Source of the DNA: Folioceros fuciformis
Taxonomy: Eukaryota > Anthocerotophyta > Anthocerotopsida > Anthocerotales
Assembly: GCA_049999805.1 (NCBI GenBank)
Contig: JBNGIO010005968.1
Location: forward strand, 54,297-112,641
Reading direction: 5' to 3'
Length of the DNA stretch: 58,345 nucleotides
The position numbers and the translations under genes were made by a program. Shown piece by piece: positions 1 to 11,600 of this stretch. The notes under the pieces are model-generated. The model saw only the letters and a list, made by a program, of their open reading frames with translations, made no database searches and was not told the DNA's origin. The number at the start of each line of letters is the position of its first letter. The first letter of the stretch is position 1.

Positions 1-539
1 GGGCGAGCGAGCACTCCCGGCAGCCCGAGACGACGGTGATCGTGGGGACGTTCGGGTACCTGGCCCCGGAGTCGACGCACACGGGGAAGGCCACAGACAA
101 GACGGACGTGTTCAGCTTCGGGGCGGTGGCGCTGGAGGTGGCGTGTGGGAGGAGGCCTGTGGAGAGGGAGTATCCTGTGGCGGAGGTGGTGCTGGTGGAT
201 TGGGTTTGGGCGCTCAACAAGCAGGGCAGGCTGCTGGAGGCGGCGGACGCCAGGCTGCAGGGGAGCTTTGATCCTGTGGAGATGACGACGCTGTTGCAGG
301 TGGGACTGGCCTGCTCGCACCCTGACCCGGTGCAAAGGCCGTCCATGCGCCAGGTGGTGCAGGTGCTGGCCGGGGACTCTGCGCTGCCGTCGCTGCCCAG
401 CTCCAAGCCCACGCCGCAGTACTCTGCGGTGCTGCACCCCCCCGTCACCATGCAGGACATCATAGCCCAGCTCGACTTCTCGCAGTCCGCTTCCATGTCC
501 AGTTCCTTCTCCGGAAACGCTCCTCCTCCGGAGGACTGA
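1..539 (+). CDS. L-type lectin receptor kinase, C-terminal part (cut by window edge)
   Basis: The frame is open from base 3 and encodes the C-terminal half of a receptor-like kinase. Visible kinase motifs are GTFGYLAPE (subdomain VIII), DKTDVFSFGAVALEVACGRR (IX) and the RPSMRQVVQVL helix (XI), followed by a Ser/Pro-rich tail ending in APPPED. The wording closely matches the lectin receptor kinase on the opposite strand at 1232-3334, so an L-type lectin receptor kinase is the best call, although the lectin and transmembrane parts lie outside the window. Such proteins sit in the plasma membrane and signal through the cytoplasmic kinase. No intron is seen in this part. The stop is TGA at 537-539. 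The gene is tail to tail with its neighbour. Confidence 0.85.
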   Translation, partial: ASEHSRQPETTVIVGTFGYLAPESTHTGKATDKTDVFSFGAVALEVACGRRPVEREYPVAEVVLVDWVWALNKQGRLLEAADARLQGSFDPVEMTTLLQVGLACSHPDPVQRPSMRQVVQVLAGDSALPSLPSSKPTPQYSAVLHPPVTMQDIIAQLDFSQSASMSSSFSGNAPPPED

Positions 540-1231
540 CGCGCGCTCTCACTCCTGCATCTTTGAGAGAGAAAGCGTGCAAGCTTCCAGAGGTCGCCAC
601 CTGCTGCATGCTTCCACCCTTGCTGTACAGATTTCGGTGAGTTGCTCTTGTCCTTCAAATTTCAGTTTTTGCGAAAGCTCCGCTCCTTCATGCTTGTTTG
701 TAGCGCATGCTTCTGCTGGAGTGATTTGGTTCGATTGATGGTTTCGCTCGCTCTCGCCCGGTTTCGTTGGTAGCTCATGCTGGTTTTCTCTGCTGCTTTC
801 AGGCCCTCCGAGAGGTCCACCACCATGCAGAAAAATTATTGGTACCGAATTGAATTAGGAGTCCTGTCCCTTCCCGGAGGAACGTTTTGGACGATACTGC
901 CTGGTTTGCATCAGACAGGGCAGGGCTCAGAACTATTTTTGTAGCAACAGGACATTGTTGTTGTACGTATATCAGAGATTTCTAAGAGCTTACACAGTAT
1001 TGTTAGCCTATCCTACCTATAGTCTNNNNNNNNNNNNNNNNNNNNNNNNNNNNNNNNNNNNNNNNNNNNNNNNNNNNNNNNNNNNNNNNNNNNNNNNNNN
1101 NNNNNNNNNNNNNNNNNNNNNNNNNAGCTTACACAGTATTGTTAGCCTATCCTACCTATAGTCTAGGCTGAGAGCGTCTTTTGGATAATCCTCCTCCGCT
1201 ACCTCCTGTTGGCTTTGAAGGACGAAGCACA
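540..1231. other. Intergenic region between two convergent kinases, with 100-N gap
   Basis: Presumed 3' untranslated sequence of both lectin kinases. No coding signal is seen. N run at 1026-1125. The 39 bases just before the gap (987-1025) and just after it (1126-1164) are identical, which suggests the two contig ends overlap and the gap is artificial. Confidence 0.75.
987..1164. repeat. 39-base direct repeat flanking an assembly gap
   Basis: Bases 987-1025 and 1126-1164 are the same 39-base string, starting AGCTTACACAGTATTG and ending CTACCTATAGTCT, on either side of 100 N. It is most likely one locus written twice by the scaffolder rather than a biological repeat. Confidence 0.8.
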
Positions 1232-3334
1232 TCAGATGAGGACGTTTTCGAAGACCTCCACACTCTTGTCTCCGCCGAGGCCGCGTATTTTTGGTGACAC
1301 GTTCATAACCACGTCAGGACTGTAGCCATCTGCGGGACCTTCACGGATGAGGTCTGCGATGGTCTCTCCAGACACGGGAACGTCGCCTGCCTCTGATTTG
1401 AAGGTTGGAACGGTGGGAAGTGTTGTCTCGCCGGATAAAATCTCCCCAACTAGTTTCATGGATGGCCGGCAGGAAGGGTCGGACTGAGTGCACAACAAGC
1501 CCAGGTGCAGCAGGATGGTCATTTCTTGAACATCGTAGGTGCCCTTGAGTCGAGGGTCTGCTGCTTCCAGGACGGAGCCTTTGAGATGCATTCCCCACAC
1601 CCAGTCTACTAAGACTGCTTTGTCTGCTGGCGCTGACATTTCCAAAACGCGACGCCCACAAGCCACCTCCAGAGTTAGTGCCCCAAAGCTGTAAACATCA
1701 GTCTTGTCGGAAGCCTTTCCGGTCTGAATGATCTCTGGTGCCAGATATCCGAACGTGCCGGCAACAACGGTGTTCTGCCTGTTATTGTAGTACCTTATCA
1801 TTTGGGCAATGCCGAAGTCACCCAGCCTCGACGTGAAAGTGTTGTCCAACATCACGTTACTGGCTTTGATATCACGATGCACCACCATCTGTGTCGTCCA
1901 CACAAGAGGGAAACTCAGGACACTGCTCACTGCAAACAATATTATCCAACTTCAAAGGCTCCTCCCCTTCCATGGGCTTTTACTTACCTCCTCATGCAGA
2001 TGTTCCAAACCTGCAGCCACTCCTGAGACGATCTTGAAGCGGTGAATCCAGGTCAAGACGTCCCCTTTGCGATCGAACAGAACCTTATCCAGGCTGCCAT
2101 TCGGCATGAACTCGTACACGAGCAGAAGCTCTCCTTTATCGTAGCACCATCCTTGCAACTGAACCAGATTTCGATGTCGCACCTGACCCAGAAAATCCAC
2201 TTGCGCTAGGACTTCCCTCTGTCCTAAATTACACACCTCCCGGATTCGTTTCACTGCAACAAGATAGCCACAGTCTGGCAATACCCCTCGATACACATTG
2301 CCCATTCCGCCGTACCCAACCTTTTCCTTGTCACTGAAAGCCGTCGTTGCTTTGCTCAACTCCTTGTAGCTGAATCTTCGGGGACCATACAACACTTCTC
2401 GCTCGTACAGCTCTGCTCTTCTGAAGAGGGAAATCGCCTTTTGCTTTTGCCGCAGCCAGACGACTGAAATACAAGCCAACCCGGAAACAACCACCAAGAT
2501 AGAAAATCCGGCCACAAAGCTCGTTCGTATGATGCCAGGGGAAGAGGAGGGAGCTGCTTCTATGCCCCAGCTTGCGAAGTTCCAGGAAGATATAATGTGG
2601 CGAGCACCCGAGTTGATGTCGGACGCCGAAAATCCTACAAACATGGAAGGATTGAACACACTCGAGAGTTCAAGCATGCAGGAAAGCATCGCATTGGTGG
2701 GCTTCTCAGCTGCATCATATCCCAATCGAATCTCTAAGTGACTGCTGCTACCATCGTAGTCAATCCATGCCGTAATCACGGAGCCATTGCGGAAGCTGAT
2801 AGAAGCATCACCCAAGTCTTTGGAGAACAAGGAAGAGATATTGGTCACAGTCACCCCAACATGGTTGTCGTCCACACCTGCTGTAGTGTAAGTGTCAAAA
2901 ATCACAGCAAGTGTGTGGCTCGATGAGACCACATCCGAAATGCTGTACACTCCTAGCTGAGCTCCCGAGTCCCCCAAACTGTCATTATCGGGAACGAAGA
3001 TAAGGGCCAAACCTTCCCGGAATATAGTAGCATTGGGGGGGAACAACATGGCAAAGTTAAATACTGTACTGAAGGAAGCTGTCTGATTTGAAGCTAGGTC
3101 GAGTAACTGCACCGAATTTCTGTACAGAGCCCGGCCAGTGCTAAGTGCGGCCCTACCCTGGTCTGTTAGCTCTATTACCCCATTCACAATGGTTGCATTC
3201 CCAAGGCATATTACGTCAGGTGCCCCATCACGGAATGAAGGAAACGAAAATTGAGTGGAACGGCCCCAAACACTGGGCCATTTTATAACTATGCTGACAA
3301 AAAGACACAGGGCCCAGAGCCACACACGATGCAT
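1232..3334 (-). CDS. L-type lectin receptor-like kinase
   Basis: Two exons, 3334-1988 and about 1888-1232, joined in phase to give 667 residues. The ATG at 3334 is chosen because a hydrophobic signal peptide starts there (MHRVWLWALCLFVSIVI). A legume-lectin domain follows (about residues 28-255; the metal-binding DDNHVG loop is present), then one transmembrane helix (SFVAGFSILVVVSGLACISV) and a Ser/Thr kinase. Kinase motifs are VGYGGMGNVYRG, catalytic Lys in VAVKRI, HRDIKASN, DFG and GTFGYLAPE, so it looks catalytically competent. The protein should perceive a ligand at the cell surface. The acceptor at 1889 makes LHEE join directly to MVVHRD, dropping about three residues usual in the family; another acceptor is possible. 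Convergent with the kinase at 1-539. Confidence 0.92.
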
Positions 3335-3601
3335 TGAATATGAACCTCCTATTGATGGAATACGGCCGTTAGTCATGGCTCCGACAAAAGACCATCCTCC
3401 GCTCAATCAAGCGAGATTGAAGGATTGAACAAGCACCCGGGTGACAGGAGGAGGGGATGGATCACCTCATGAGTATACCTGAGAGTACTAGTATTCAAGC
3501 ACGGATCAGAGGGAAAGAAAAAAAAAAAAAAAGGCTCTACGACTACTTGGACATGTAGCTCAGAAAGTTTGATAGATATGAAGGAGATGACCAGACTTCG
3601 A

Positions 3602-4828
3602 TCAAGGATCCCATGGAAGTGGACTATAAAAAGCCCTACCGCAATAGGCAAATATCTCTGCTAGCTCAGGGCAGCCATCCGGATATGGGACCTTCCTCGC
3701 AAAAGGGTCACGACTTGATCGTTTCCCACTCAAAGGATATGCACAGCCATAGGGGTCACCTCGAAATAAAGTTAAGACATTGGATTCTCCTACCGCAGCG
3801 GCTTTAGCTGCGGATGGTGCTGCAGGTGTACCGACGAAAAAGAAACGATGCCGAGGAAACCTTATAGCCTCTCGATGCAGATCCGTAAATCTCTCCGATT
3901 TGAAATCATAGCTGACCACCTGAGAGCAGCATCAAGCAAGAGTGAGGACATACGTTTCCAAGCAAATGCCATCCCCCACGAGCACACAAGCACATTGACA
4001 AAACGAACCGTAATGTTGTGCGGGTACGAGCCAGTCAGCTCTTTGAAGCGGCAAATGCTGAACAGGAGATTCTCGAAACTGTCTCTCGCATGTTCTTCAG
4101 TCAGTGCTCTATCTCGCACATCCCCAGTTGCCTCTGCCAAAACCCAACATAAACGGACTTAGACGTAGTGCTGCGCAGGACACACGAGACAACCAGGCGG
4201 CAACCAGCGAGACAAAGCTTTGTTGCTTACCAAACCAGTTCTTCGACTCAGCTACGTTCCAGTAGCTCTGAGCTTCACTACGGGGTCCTGCATCCTTCCT
4301 GGTTTCCCCTCCACTGAACAACAACAAGGCTTTGGGATCTTCAGTCGCAATCTCTACTCCAGCCTTAATGTGCGACACGAAGGTAGATGCCTGGCCTTGA
4401 TGCTTCTGATAGGGTTCCAGGAACCAGGAGTTTTCCGCCTCGGCTTCTTCGCAATGCGAGCCAGTGTAGACAGCATGCCCTGCAACCATTACAAGGTTTC
4501 GAAGGCTCTTATATGGAGAAGACTGGAGTGCATTCAACGGTGCTCGCGGTTCCGAACCCTCAATGCCCGTATATCTTCGGGAGCTCACGACAATAGAAAA
4601 CAAGAAGAAACCCAGTACAAGGCCTACGCAGCTGAGGACACCAGGATGGAGCTTATAGTGGTGCCTCAGGCGCACTCTCAGAAACTGGATCATCCTTGCC
4701 AGGGGTTGTCGACCCTTCCGTGGGCGCTTCTGTCCAACCTCTAGGTCAGCCTCCAGACCCTCGTCTGAATCCCACTCATTACTCAGGAAGGTCGACTTCG
4801 CCAGTCCCCACCAATTCTTCTGAACCAT
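3602..4828 (-). CDS. DUF218 domain protein (YdcF/SanA-like), membrane-anchored
   Basis: Three exons, 4828-4231, 4133-4009 and 3919-3602, all joining in phase with GT-AG introns; 346 residues. A basic N-terminus is followed by one membrane segment ([20 protein letters not shown]) and then the DUF218 domain with [50 protein letters not shown] and [10 protein letters not shown]. This is the plant and fungal branch of the family, whose members end in a DPYGC...PYPDGCPEL region as here. Bacterial YdcF/SanA relatives are inner-membrane proteins linked to envelope integrity; the plant enzyme has no established reaction. The start at 4828 is the first ATG of the frame. The next gene upstream (CDIN1-like) lies about 2.2 kb away on the same strand. 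Confidence 0.9.
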
Positions 4829-6990
4829 CACTTCCCCCAAGCCTCACTGGGAAGCATGCCCAATTGAAGGTCGGAACCCAGCAAAGGTGTCACACTACCA
4901 GACCACTGGCAAAGACGCGACGCTGACATCCTAATGCCACAAGCAGATACCTCAGTCTCCGAGCAGCTAGGGTGGACATACTCTTTGAACTGCAAACCAA
5001 TCCCAGGTCCCGAGGCCTTTGTCTGCAGATGCATCAGAGTCCTGAGCTGCACCCTCCCCTGAAGCCCCGTTTCCTCATACCTCCAACAAAACGTGGGAGA
5101 AACCCACGCTACAAACAACCCGGAGGAAACTCAGTTCCTCGATAGCGGGAACGAAAAAAACAATACCTAACTTGAAAGACGACTCACGACTCAAGACCCG
5201 TGCACGACTCGAAGAGCCCCGATGCGCGAGACTCACTCAAGCAGGCAGGGCTCACGCGTGCCACCCTTAAAGCAGCCACGCCCGCCGCGCCTTGTCCGAG
5301 CAATAGTGACTCAAGGAAGAAAGAAAGCAACGACTGAACCTGTCCACAACGTTTCTAGCAGGAGTCTCTTCTAGCTAGAAAGGGCGGGAAGTCACAACGA
5401 TCTTCCACACACATTCCAATGATCAATCTTCGTATCCGGAATCGCAGTCTGACAGGTTGCACCCCAGAAAGGCAGGCACTAGAATTCGACATTGCTTGAG
5501 GAAGACGATGCGTAATTGCCCCACACAATGCCAACAATGCGGGCGTAAACAGAAGAGGAGCAGACAGGAAGCGCTGTACCTGGCCTAGCTCGCTCCCGCC
5601 GGGCAACGAATCGAGGAGTATCTCAGCTAATGAGAGCGGCCAGGCCCTGCTGGGCAATGGCAAGGTGGACAGAGGAGCCCCCCAGCATTCGAATTCTCGG
5701 AGCGAGCAAGACAGCAATGGCAGGGAAAGGAGAGGAGCGGACGAGCCTCATCTCGGGTGGCAGAATGTTTCAATCAGAGAGGGGCAGCGCAAAGAGCGCG
5801 GGATACAGCACACAAGAGCACGACGCCCATCATGCAACTGGGCACATGGTCGGAGAGAGAGAAGTCTTGTCAGATCGCTACGGAGTTGTGCTTCACCAGG
5901 CGGCTCGGTAGTCCGAGAAAGATCCGCCAGAATTGAGCAGTTCACCAACTCTGGAACCAGCCAAACCGCTAACTCCACCGGCTAATCATGCTGCACTGTG
6001 GTCCTGGCAAAGAGGTAGCTGCCGCAGACAGCGGTACTGAGTTCCTGGCGGGAGGACATCAACGTCCCACTTGATAACTCGGGAAAACAAGTTGGCACGA
6101 ACGAAATGACGCGTTGTTGCGATGAGGAAGGCAAGAGAAAGACTTGAAAATTCCAGCCTGCTGCCCGCTAACATGCCATCCAGCATGGGACCGTCAGCAA
6201 GTCAGGCTTCGGACAGCAAGCTGGTGTGCATGCGCGTACAACCCACAGGCCTTGATCAGACGCTTTCGGCCTTATTCGCGGCAGACACGCGCCAGGCTTG
6301 GCGGCAAAAAGCTCGTACCCAATGCAGCATTCTATGCGGCCCNNNNNNNNNNNNNNNNNNNNNNNNNNNNNNNNNNNNNNNNNNNNNNNNNNNNNNNNNN
6401 NNNNNNNNNNNNNNNNNNNNNNNNNNNNNNNNNNNNNNNNNNGGCCCGTGATGCGGCGAGCATGCCATTCGTCCCTGAAACAGCGACAGCTCTGCGCCCC
6501 ACTGCGACAGAAAGCCTGGAACGGGCCGCATGTGAGGGCCATTAAGCAGGCGACACGCCGCTTGACCACATTCCTAAGTTTGGCTCTTCGGCGCTCACAA
6601 CTCCGTCTCTGGAACTGTGACTTGTCTTCTCTTGGGGACTGCGAGGCGTGCGAGGGATGACATTTGCATGACACCTCGTGCCAGCAGAGTACAGGGAACG
6701 GGTAGAACCCATGATGTGCTTGCTTGATTGTAAGAGTCGCCTCTAGTCCAGTCAAACACTCGAAGCGGGAACAGGATGCAGTACAAAGTGCGACACTTAG
6801 ACCTCGGTTGAAAATTCAGCAACCTACGTCGGTCGGTACACAGGACAAGCGCCAGCATCAGCCGGACTGCTCGTGGCAGAGCCACCCTGCAGTCCCACTA
6901 AACTGGCCGTGACATTGAAAGAATGGGCAGGAAACGGCACAGGGATCGTGAAAGTGAAAGCTATGTACCTCCTGTGAGTGTCCTTCTTTT
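4829..6990. other. 2.2 kb without a recognised gene; contains 100-N gap
   Basis: No open frame here resembles a known protein, on either strand. The part next to 4829 is probably the promoter and 5' leader of the DUF218 gene, and the part next to 6990 the 3' end of the CDIN1-like gene. The gap at 6343-6442 is flanked by GGCCC on both sides. A small unrecognised gene or non-coding RNA cannot be ruled out. Confidence 0.5.
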
Positions 6991-8144
6991 CTATGGCCTG
7001 AGTGGCACTGGCAGTGCTGGCAGGCAGAAGATCTCGCTCTCCTCGGGAAAACGATCCACCAGAAGAATATCCCGGTGATCATCAAGTTCGTCTATGAATC
7101 CGAACCAATAGATGACCATCCCAGGTCCAAAACGGTTCACATAGCTGCCAAGCGACAACTTGTCAGGCACTGCCTGCTTTACAGTAGGAAGGACTATAGG
7201 ACGTTGGAGTAGGCATACCTTTGGAACTGGACTATACCCTGCCCTCTGTGATTGTACTCATCCCCGAAGGAGGCCTTGCTGTCTATCCAGTTCACAGTGC
7301 GCCCATTCACGCCGATCGGGACCTCCAACTTCACATCCGGCGTCTTGCTGAAACCAGCTACTCGAAGCGCTTCCTCTGACTGGAAAGGGATACCGAGCCC
7401 TTGAAGCTGTTCATACAGCAGAGTCTCATATCTGCAAAACATAACACCTAGGTCTACGTCAGCCCTACCAACAGGTCAGAAACAACCCCTGAGCCCGCCA
7501 TCTATCTTCTCAACCCAGCGGCAATGTGCAGCTTTCCGAACATGGCTCTGAAGCACGAGGGTCACACAACTTACTCCAGCCCAGTTACTCGTCGAATCAT
7601 CTCAACAGAAGGAGAGCTAACAAAATCAGCGTCAATGCAGCGGTATAAATCCTTGCGAAGCCTAGCCAGGGAAACGTGAGCCGTTTGCTGTCCGTGAACT
7701 TTGACAGGAACTTGCAACTCTGGTAACTGAGTAGGATCCTTCAAGCAAGCACTGACCTGCTGCTTGCTCATGCCAACCATGTTCTCCAGCAATATCCTCG
7801 CCAGCACACAAGGCGGCATGTCATAGCCCTCGCATATCTCCAATACATCCTCACCACACGCATACCTGCACACACACCGTCAGCGATTACGGCGCAAACG
7901 GCGAGACAGCATGACAAAAGGGCAGGCAAGGAAAACCTTCATACCTGGAAATGTACTGCTGGACATTCTGAACCAACCGGAACTTGTAGTGCTGCGCTCT
8001 CAGACGACGGGAGTTCTCTTGAGCATAGATGGCAACAACAGTGTCGAACTCCACATCCGGATGCGACCTTCCAGCAGCTTCAAGCACATGGGGGCCTTTA
8101 TCGAGCAGAGCCTGTCGGAGCTGTTCATACAACGCCGCCTTCAT
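6991..8144 (-). CDS. CDIN1: CDIN1-like nuclease (C15orf41 homologue, TPD domain)
   Basis: Four exons, 8144-7945, 7865-7575, 7431-7219 and 7144-6991, join in phase to 285 residues, the size of animal CDAN1-interacting nuclease 1. The C-terminal half carries the family signature [24 protein letters not shown] and [18 protein letters not shown], the PD-(D/E)XK-type core with catalytic Asp, Glu and Lys in these motifs. The N-terminal half is helical with the expected ILLE helix. In humans CDIN1 binds codanin-1 and its mutation causes congenital dyserythropoietic anaemia I; the plant role is not known from sequence. It is divergent from the beta-propeller gene at 8446, with a 301-base shared upstream region. 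Confidence 0.93.
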
Positions 8145-8445
8145 CCTCTCGGTAACAAGCGGGGTCCACGCTCAAACGAATTTCGTCACCATGACATATA
8201 GCCGGCTACCAGATTCCTCCATAATCCACAACCGGACACCCTCGCCCTAGCTCATTGCAGTTTGCTCAGATCGCCTCGCGCCGCTTCTAGCTCCGCGACC
8301 ACATCTTCCGTGTGCGAGGATACCTAATTTGCAGCCGGAACGGGGACACGACATTGTGCAGAAGCCACGGTGGAACCCGGAATGCAGCTGCCGGCAAGAC
8401 GCTTTAAGTAGAGAAGCGGAGAAAGCTGCGTACCTGTTGCTCGTC
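8145..8445. promoter_or_regulatory. Divergent upstream region of CDIN1-like and beta-propeller genes
   Basis: The start codons of the two genes are 301 bases apart and point away from each other, so their promoters must lie here or inside the transcripts. No unambiguous TATA box is seen. Confidence 0.5.
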
Positions 8446-9588
8446 ATGGCTGCGGGAAGGCTCTCCTCCTGGCCGCTCTTGTTCTTGGCGTTGTTCTTTG
8501 GCACGGTAGTATATGGCAGCAACAACAACGTGAAGGCGGTGCACAGCTTCACGTCACCGCAGCTCTTTCCCGAGAGCTTCGACTGGGATGCAGAGCACAA
8601 CAGGTTTCTCTTAGGTTCCGCAACCACGGGATGCCTCACTGCCGTCTCCGGAGACGCCGATACCCAGGTGGAGACGTTTGTGTGCGACGAGGACTACGCA
8701 GGTAAGTTCGCTGTGCTGGGAGTGAAGGTGGATTCCAAGCGGAAGCGTGTAGTGGCTGTAGTGAACAACATGAACCCGCAGAGTCCGCCTTTCCACGCGG
8801 TGGTAGCCTACGATCTGGACTCGAAGGAGCGGAGACTCTTCACCCCGCTGCACACTGTGGGCTTTGCTGAAGGGGAGGAATCTGTGGCAAACGATGTGGC
8901 AGTGGATGACGACGGTAACCTCTACGTGACCAACACCAGGGCCAATTTCATCTGGAAGGTGGACACGGACTCTAATGCCTCCGTGTACGTCGGACCAGCT
9001 GTCTTCGCCTCACAGCCTATCATTGTGGAAGGGCCAGTCGCAACCTTGGGCCTCAACGGCATCGTCTACCATCACCACGGCTTCCTCCTCGTGCTGCAGT
9101 CCAACACGGGCTCTCTCTTCAAAGTCGTGCTGAGCGACCAGCACACCTCAAGGCTGCCTATTGACAAACCTCTGCCTGCCGGAGACGGCATCAGGTTTCG
9201 GGAGGACGGCCTACTGGTTGTGGTGTCCGTACACACTGCATGGCTGCTTGCCACCCAGACGGACTGGGCATCTGCATCTGTGGTGGACATGGTCCAACTC
9301 AATGTATCCAGCTTCACCACCAGCGCGGCCATACGCGAGAGCCGCACCTTCTTGTTGCAGAGTTTTGCAGGCGATATGTTCAGGGGTTTGCCGAGGGATG
9401 AGTTTGCCATTCAGGAGATTGAATTCTCCCATGATCACAACGATCCCACCAGTCTGATCATCACGCTCATTGGAAGCGGTCTGGCCATCCTCGCCTGGAG
9501 GTGGCATATGGGTAACTTTTCCAAGAACTATCAAAAGAGACGAGATGTGAAAATTGACCTCAAAAAACGAGCCAAGAAAACTGATTGA
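8446..9588 (+). CDS. SMP-30/gluconolactonase-like beta-propeller protein, secretory
   Basis: Single exon of 380 residues. The ATG at 8446 is chosen over an upstream in-frame ATG at 8329 because a clear signal peptide follows it (SSWPLLFLALFFGTVVYG). The body reads as a six-bladed propeller of the SGL type, with blade motifs such as FPESFDWDAEHNRFLLGS, VANDVAVDDDGNLYVTNT and LGLNGIVYHHHGFLLV. Near the C-terminus is a hydrophobic stretch (SLIITLIGSGLAILAW) followed by a very basic tail (KRRDVKIDLKKRAKK), so the protein is probably anchored in the membrane with the propeller on the lumenal or outer side. Plant relatives are called calcium-dependent phosphotriesterase superfamily proteins; the substrate is unknown. 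Confidence 0.88.
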   Translation: MAAGRLSSWPLLFLALFFGTVVYGSNNNVKAVHSFTSPQLFPESFDWDAEHNRFLLGSATTGCLTAVSGDADTQVETFVCDEDYAGKFAVLGVKVDSKRKRVVAVVNNMNPQSPPFHAVVAYDLDSKERRLFTPLHTVGFAEGEESVANDVAVDDDGNLYVTNTRANFIWKVDTDSNASVYVGPAVFASQPIIVEGPVATLGLNGIVYHHHGFLLVLQSNTGSLFKVVLSDQHTSRLPIDKPLPAGDGIRFREDGLLVVVSVHTAWLLATQTDWASASVVDMVQLNVSSFTTSAAIRESRTFLLQSFAGDMFRGLPRDEFAIQEIEFSHDHNDPTSLIITLIGSGLAILAWRWHMGNFSKNYQKRRDVKIDLKKRAKKTD

Positions 9589-10154
9589 AAAAGATCCCCC
9601 AAGTTTCGTGCTCTGTTACCTGCGAGGTCCTCTTGTATTTCTGTCTCACAGAGCCAAGGACTTGCCTCATGTAGGTACCCAGTTACCCATCTTTCAGTAC
9701 AGTGTGGTGTAGCTTTAGACACGCACCCTGTGTAGTTTCTCTCTTACGATATGTAACATTATTATGTGATCTTACGTGTTCTCATTCTACGTTCTGCTAT
9801 GGTTTACTTGCTCGAAAGCCTTGGGGTCTTCCCTTGGATGTCACTTACCACCCGGGTTCATTCGGTTGTGTCGTATCACACAAAACAAGACTACGCAAGG
9901 TCTGCTGTATTAGGGCACTACGTAAGGCAGTAAGCCGTAGCCAGGGCTCGCAGGACATTGCCGCAAATGCAAAACGCCTTACGTCCACCCCACCCGTCGG
10001 AAATGTTGACGTGGTCTTCTGTGGAGCATTAATACGCATTAGCATGAAAATGGGTATCGATGTGAAGCACATGCATGAGTGTACGACTTGAGGTGTAAGT
10101 TCCAACAAGCCGAGCTGAAGCTCCGTATTGGGTCCGAGCTGAAGCTCAATTGTA
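9589..10154. other. Intergenic, no gene seen
   Basis: Probably the 3' untranslated region of the propeller gene followed by the promoter of the SWSAP1-like gene. Short open frames on both strands overlap each other and match nothing. Confidence 0.55.
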
Positions 10155-11600
10155 ATGCCAGTCTGTCTGGAGAGCTTCTTCTTTGTTCCTCCTGAACAGC
10201 GATCAGCAGGATGTGATTCAGTGGTGAAAGTGCCACAACGGATACTGCTTTCCGGACCTGCTAGCTGGTACTGCCGTCCCATAGATTGTGTTTTAAGTTC
10301 TCTGCAGCCGTAGAAGCCGTGCTTACGAAATGTCGCGTGGTGAATGGGCATGGATTGCAGTGGCAAGACGTCCCTTCTTCTGCAGTTTGCCTACAACACT
10401 GCTGTGGAGAAGACATCTACTGTGATTTTCATCTGTAATCGGAAGCAGTTGGAGTCTGACCCGCCAGTTGTTTCCCAGGTTGTGTTGAAGCACGTGTTGG
10501 GTGATTCATGCTGCGTGGTTCAATTTCACAGTCATTTTGCATTTCAAGTTTACAGTTTGTTGGGTTCCATTTTGGATCAGTTCATGAGTATGAAAATACC
10601 AGCCCAGTCACCAACTTAAGCTTATTGAGACCGACAGACACAATTCTCGGCTGCAGGGAGTGGACCCGACGTCTAATGTTTTTGAGAGGATCCACTTTAA
10701 GTAAGTGAGCAGTCACTCCAACATAGGAATGGATTGTGCTTCTGCTGATTTTGAAAATGTAGGATCTTGCTCAAACCAAAATTGTCCTTCACTTGCAGAT
10801 ATGTGGATGACGAGGATGAGCTTTGCAAGTATTTCGCAGCATTTCACCTGCAGAGCATTCTGCCCCAGGCAGTAATCATCGACAATGTCTGTGACCTCGT
10901 CTTGGACAGGTGTATAAGTACGGGTGACGTTGGTGTTGCGTTGGTGTTCAGATGCAAGTTTCTCAAGTGTGTTCCTTACATAGAACCTGTTTTCAGGAAG
11001 GCTGACCAAAAGAAGGTCCAGGAAACAGCGGTGGTTAAAATTTTAGCTCTGTGCTGTAATGCCATCGATCATGCCAAGTAAGATAACCGGTTGGAATGAA
11101 TTCAGTTGCCGTTCAGACATAACCAAGTTGTGAGGTGGCCGGTTACTGTGCAGCCAGTGCTTGGTGTACAGAGGGTGTTGATTACTACTGCAAGTGCTGT
11201 TCTACCTTGTTGGCATACCTAGGTTATGTTTGATGGTACACATCTTGCCTGTGCAGTCAGCAGTTGCCTCCGACCAAGAAATGCCATCTCGTAGTTTCCG
11301 ACAGTCATACTGGTGGGACACGGTATTTGTATCTGCTGCGAAGATGGCTTTCCGTCCAGTGCAATGTCAAGCGTGAGTTCTTTTTCATGTAGGAGCTCAA
11401 ATCACCCTTTGAATGTTTTGTGGGGCAGGAGAAGTAGTCTGAAAAGTTGTTGCTCTGTTTCAGCTTTGGGACGAACAAAGTTTGCTTGTTCAATCTTGAG
11501 CGATCGAGGTATCAGGATGAGCTCAGAGGTCGCAACGTACACCAAGTTGGATGACTTTCTGAAGTTTGATGGACTGCATCGATCATCGTCATCCAGCTAA
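10155..11600 (+). CDS. SWSAP1: SWSAP1-like ATPase (RAD51-paralogue-like)
   Basis: Seven exons, 10155-10267, 10361-10478, 10657-10700, 10799-10909, 10997-11077, 11257-11372 and 11464-11600, all GT-AG and in phase; 239 residues. Walker A reads SGPASCGKTS (residues 34-43, created across the first intron). VIFICNRKQLE and the segment KYVDDEDELCKYFAAFHLQ followed by AVIIDN (Walker-B-like strand) match the plant SWSAP1 family. SWSAP1 binds the SWIM-domain protein SWS1 and promotes homologous recombination with RAD51 in the nucleus. The last exon (PLGRTKFACS... to the stop at 11600) is less conserved, so that acceptor is less certain. The stop lies only 35 bases before the ATG of the next gene. Confidence 0.87.
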
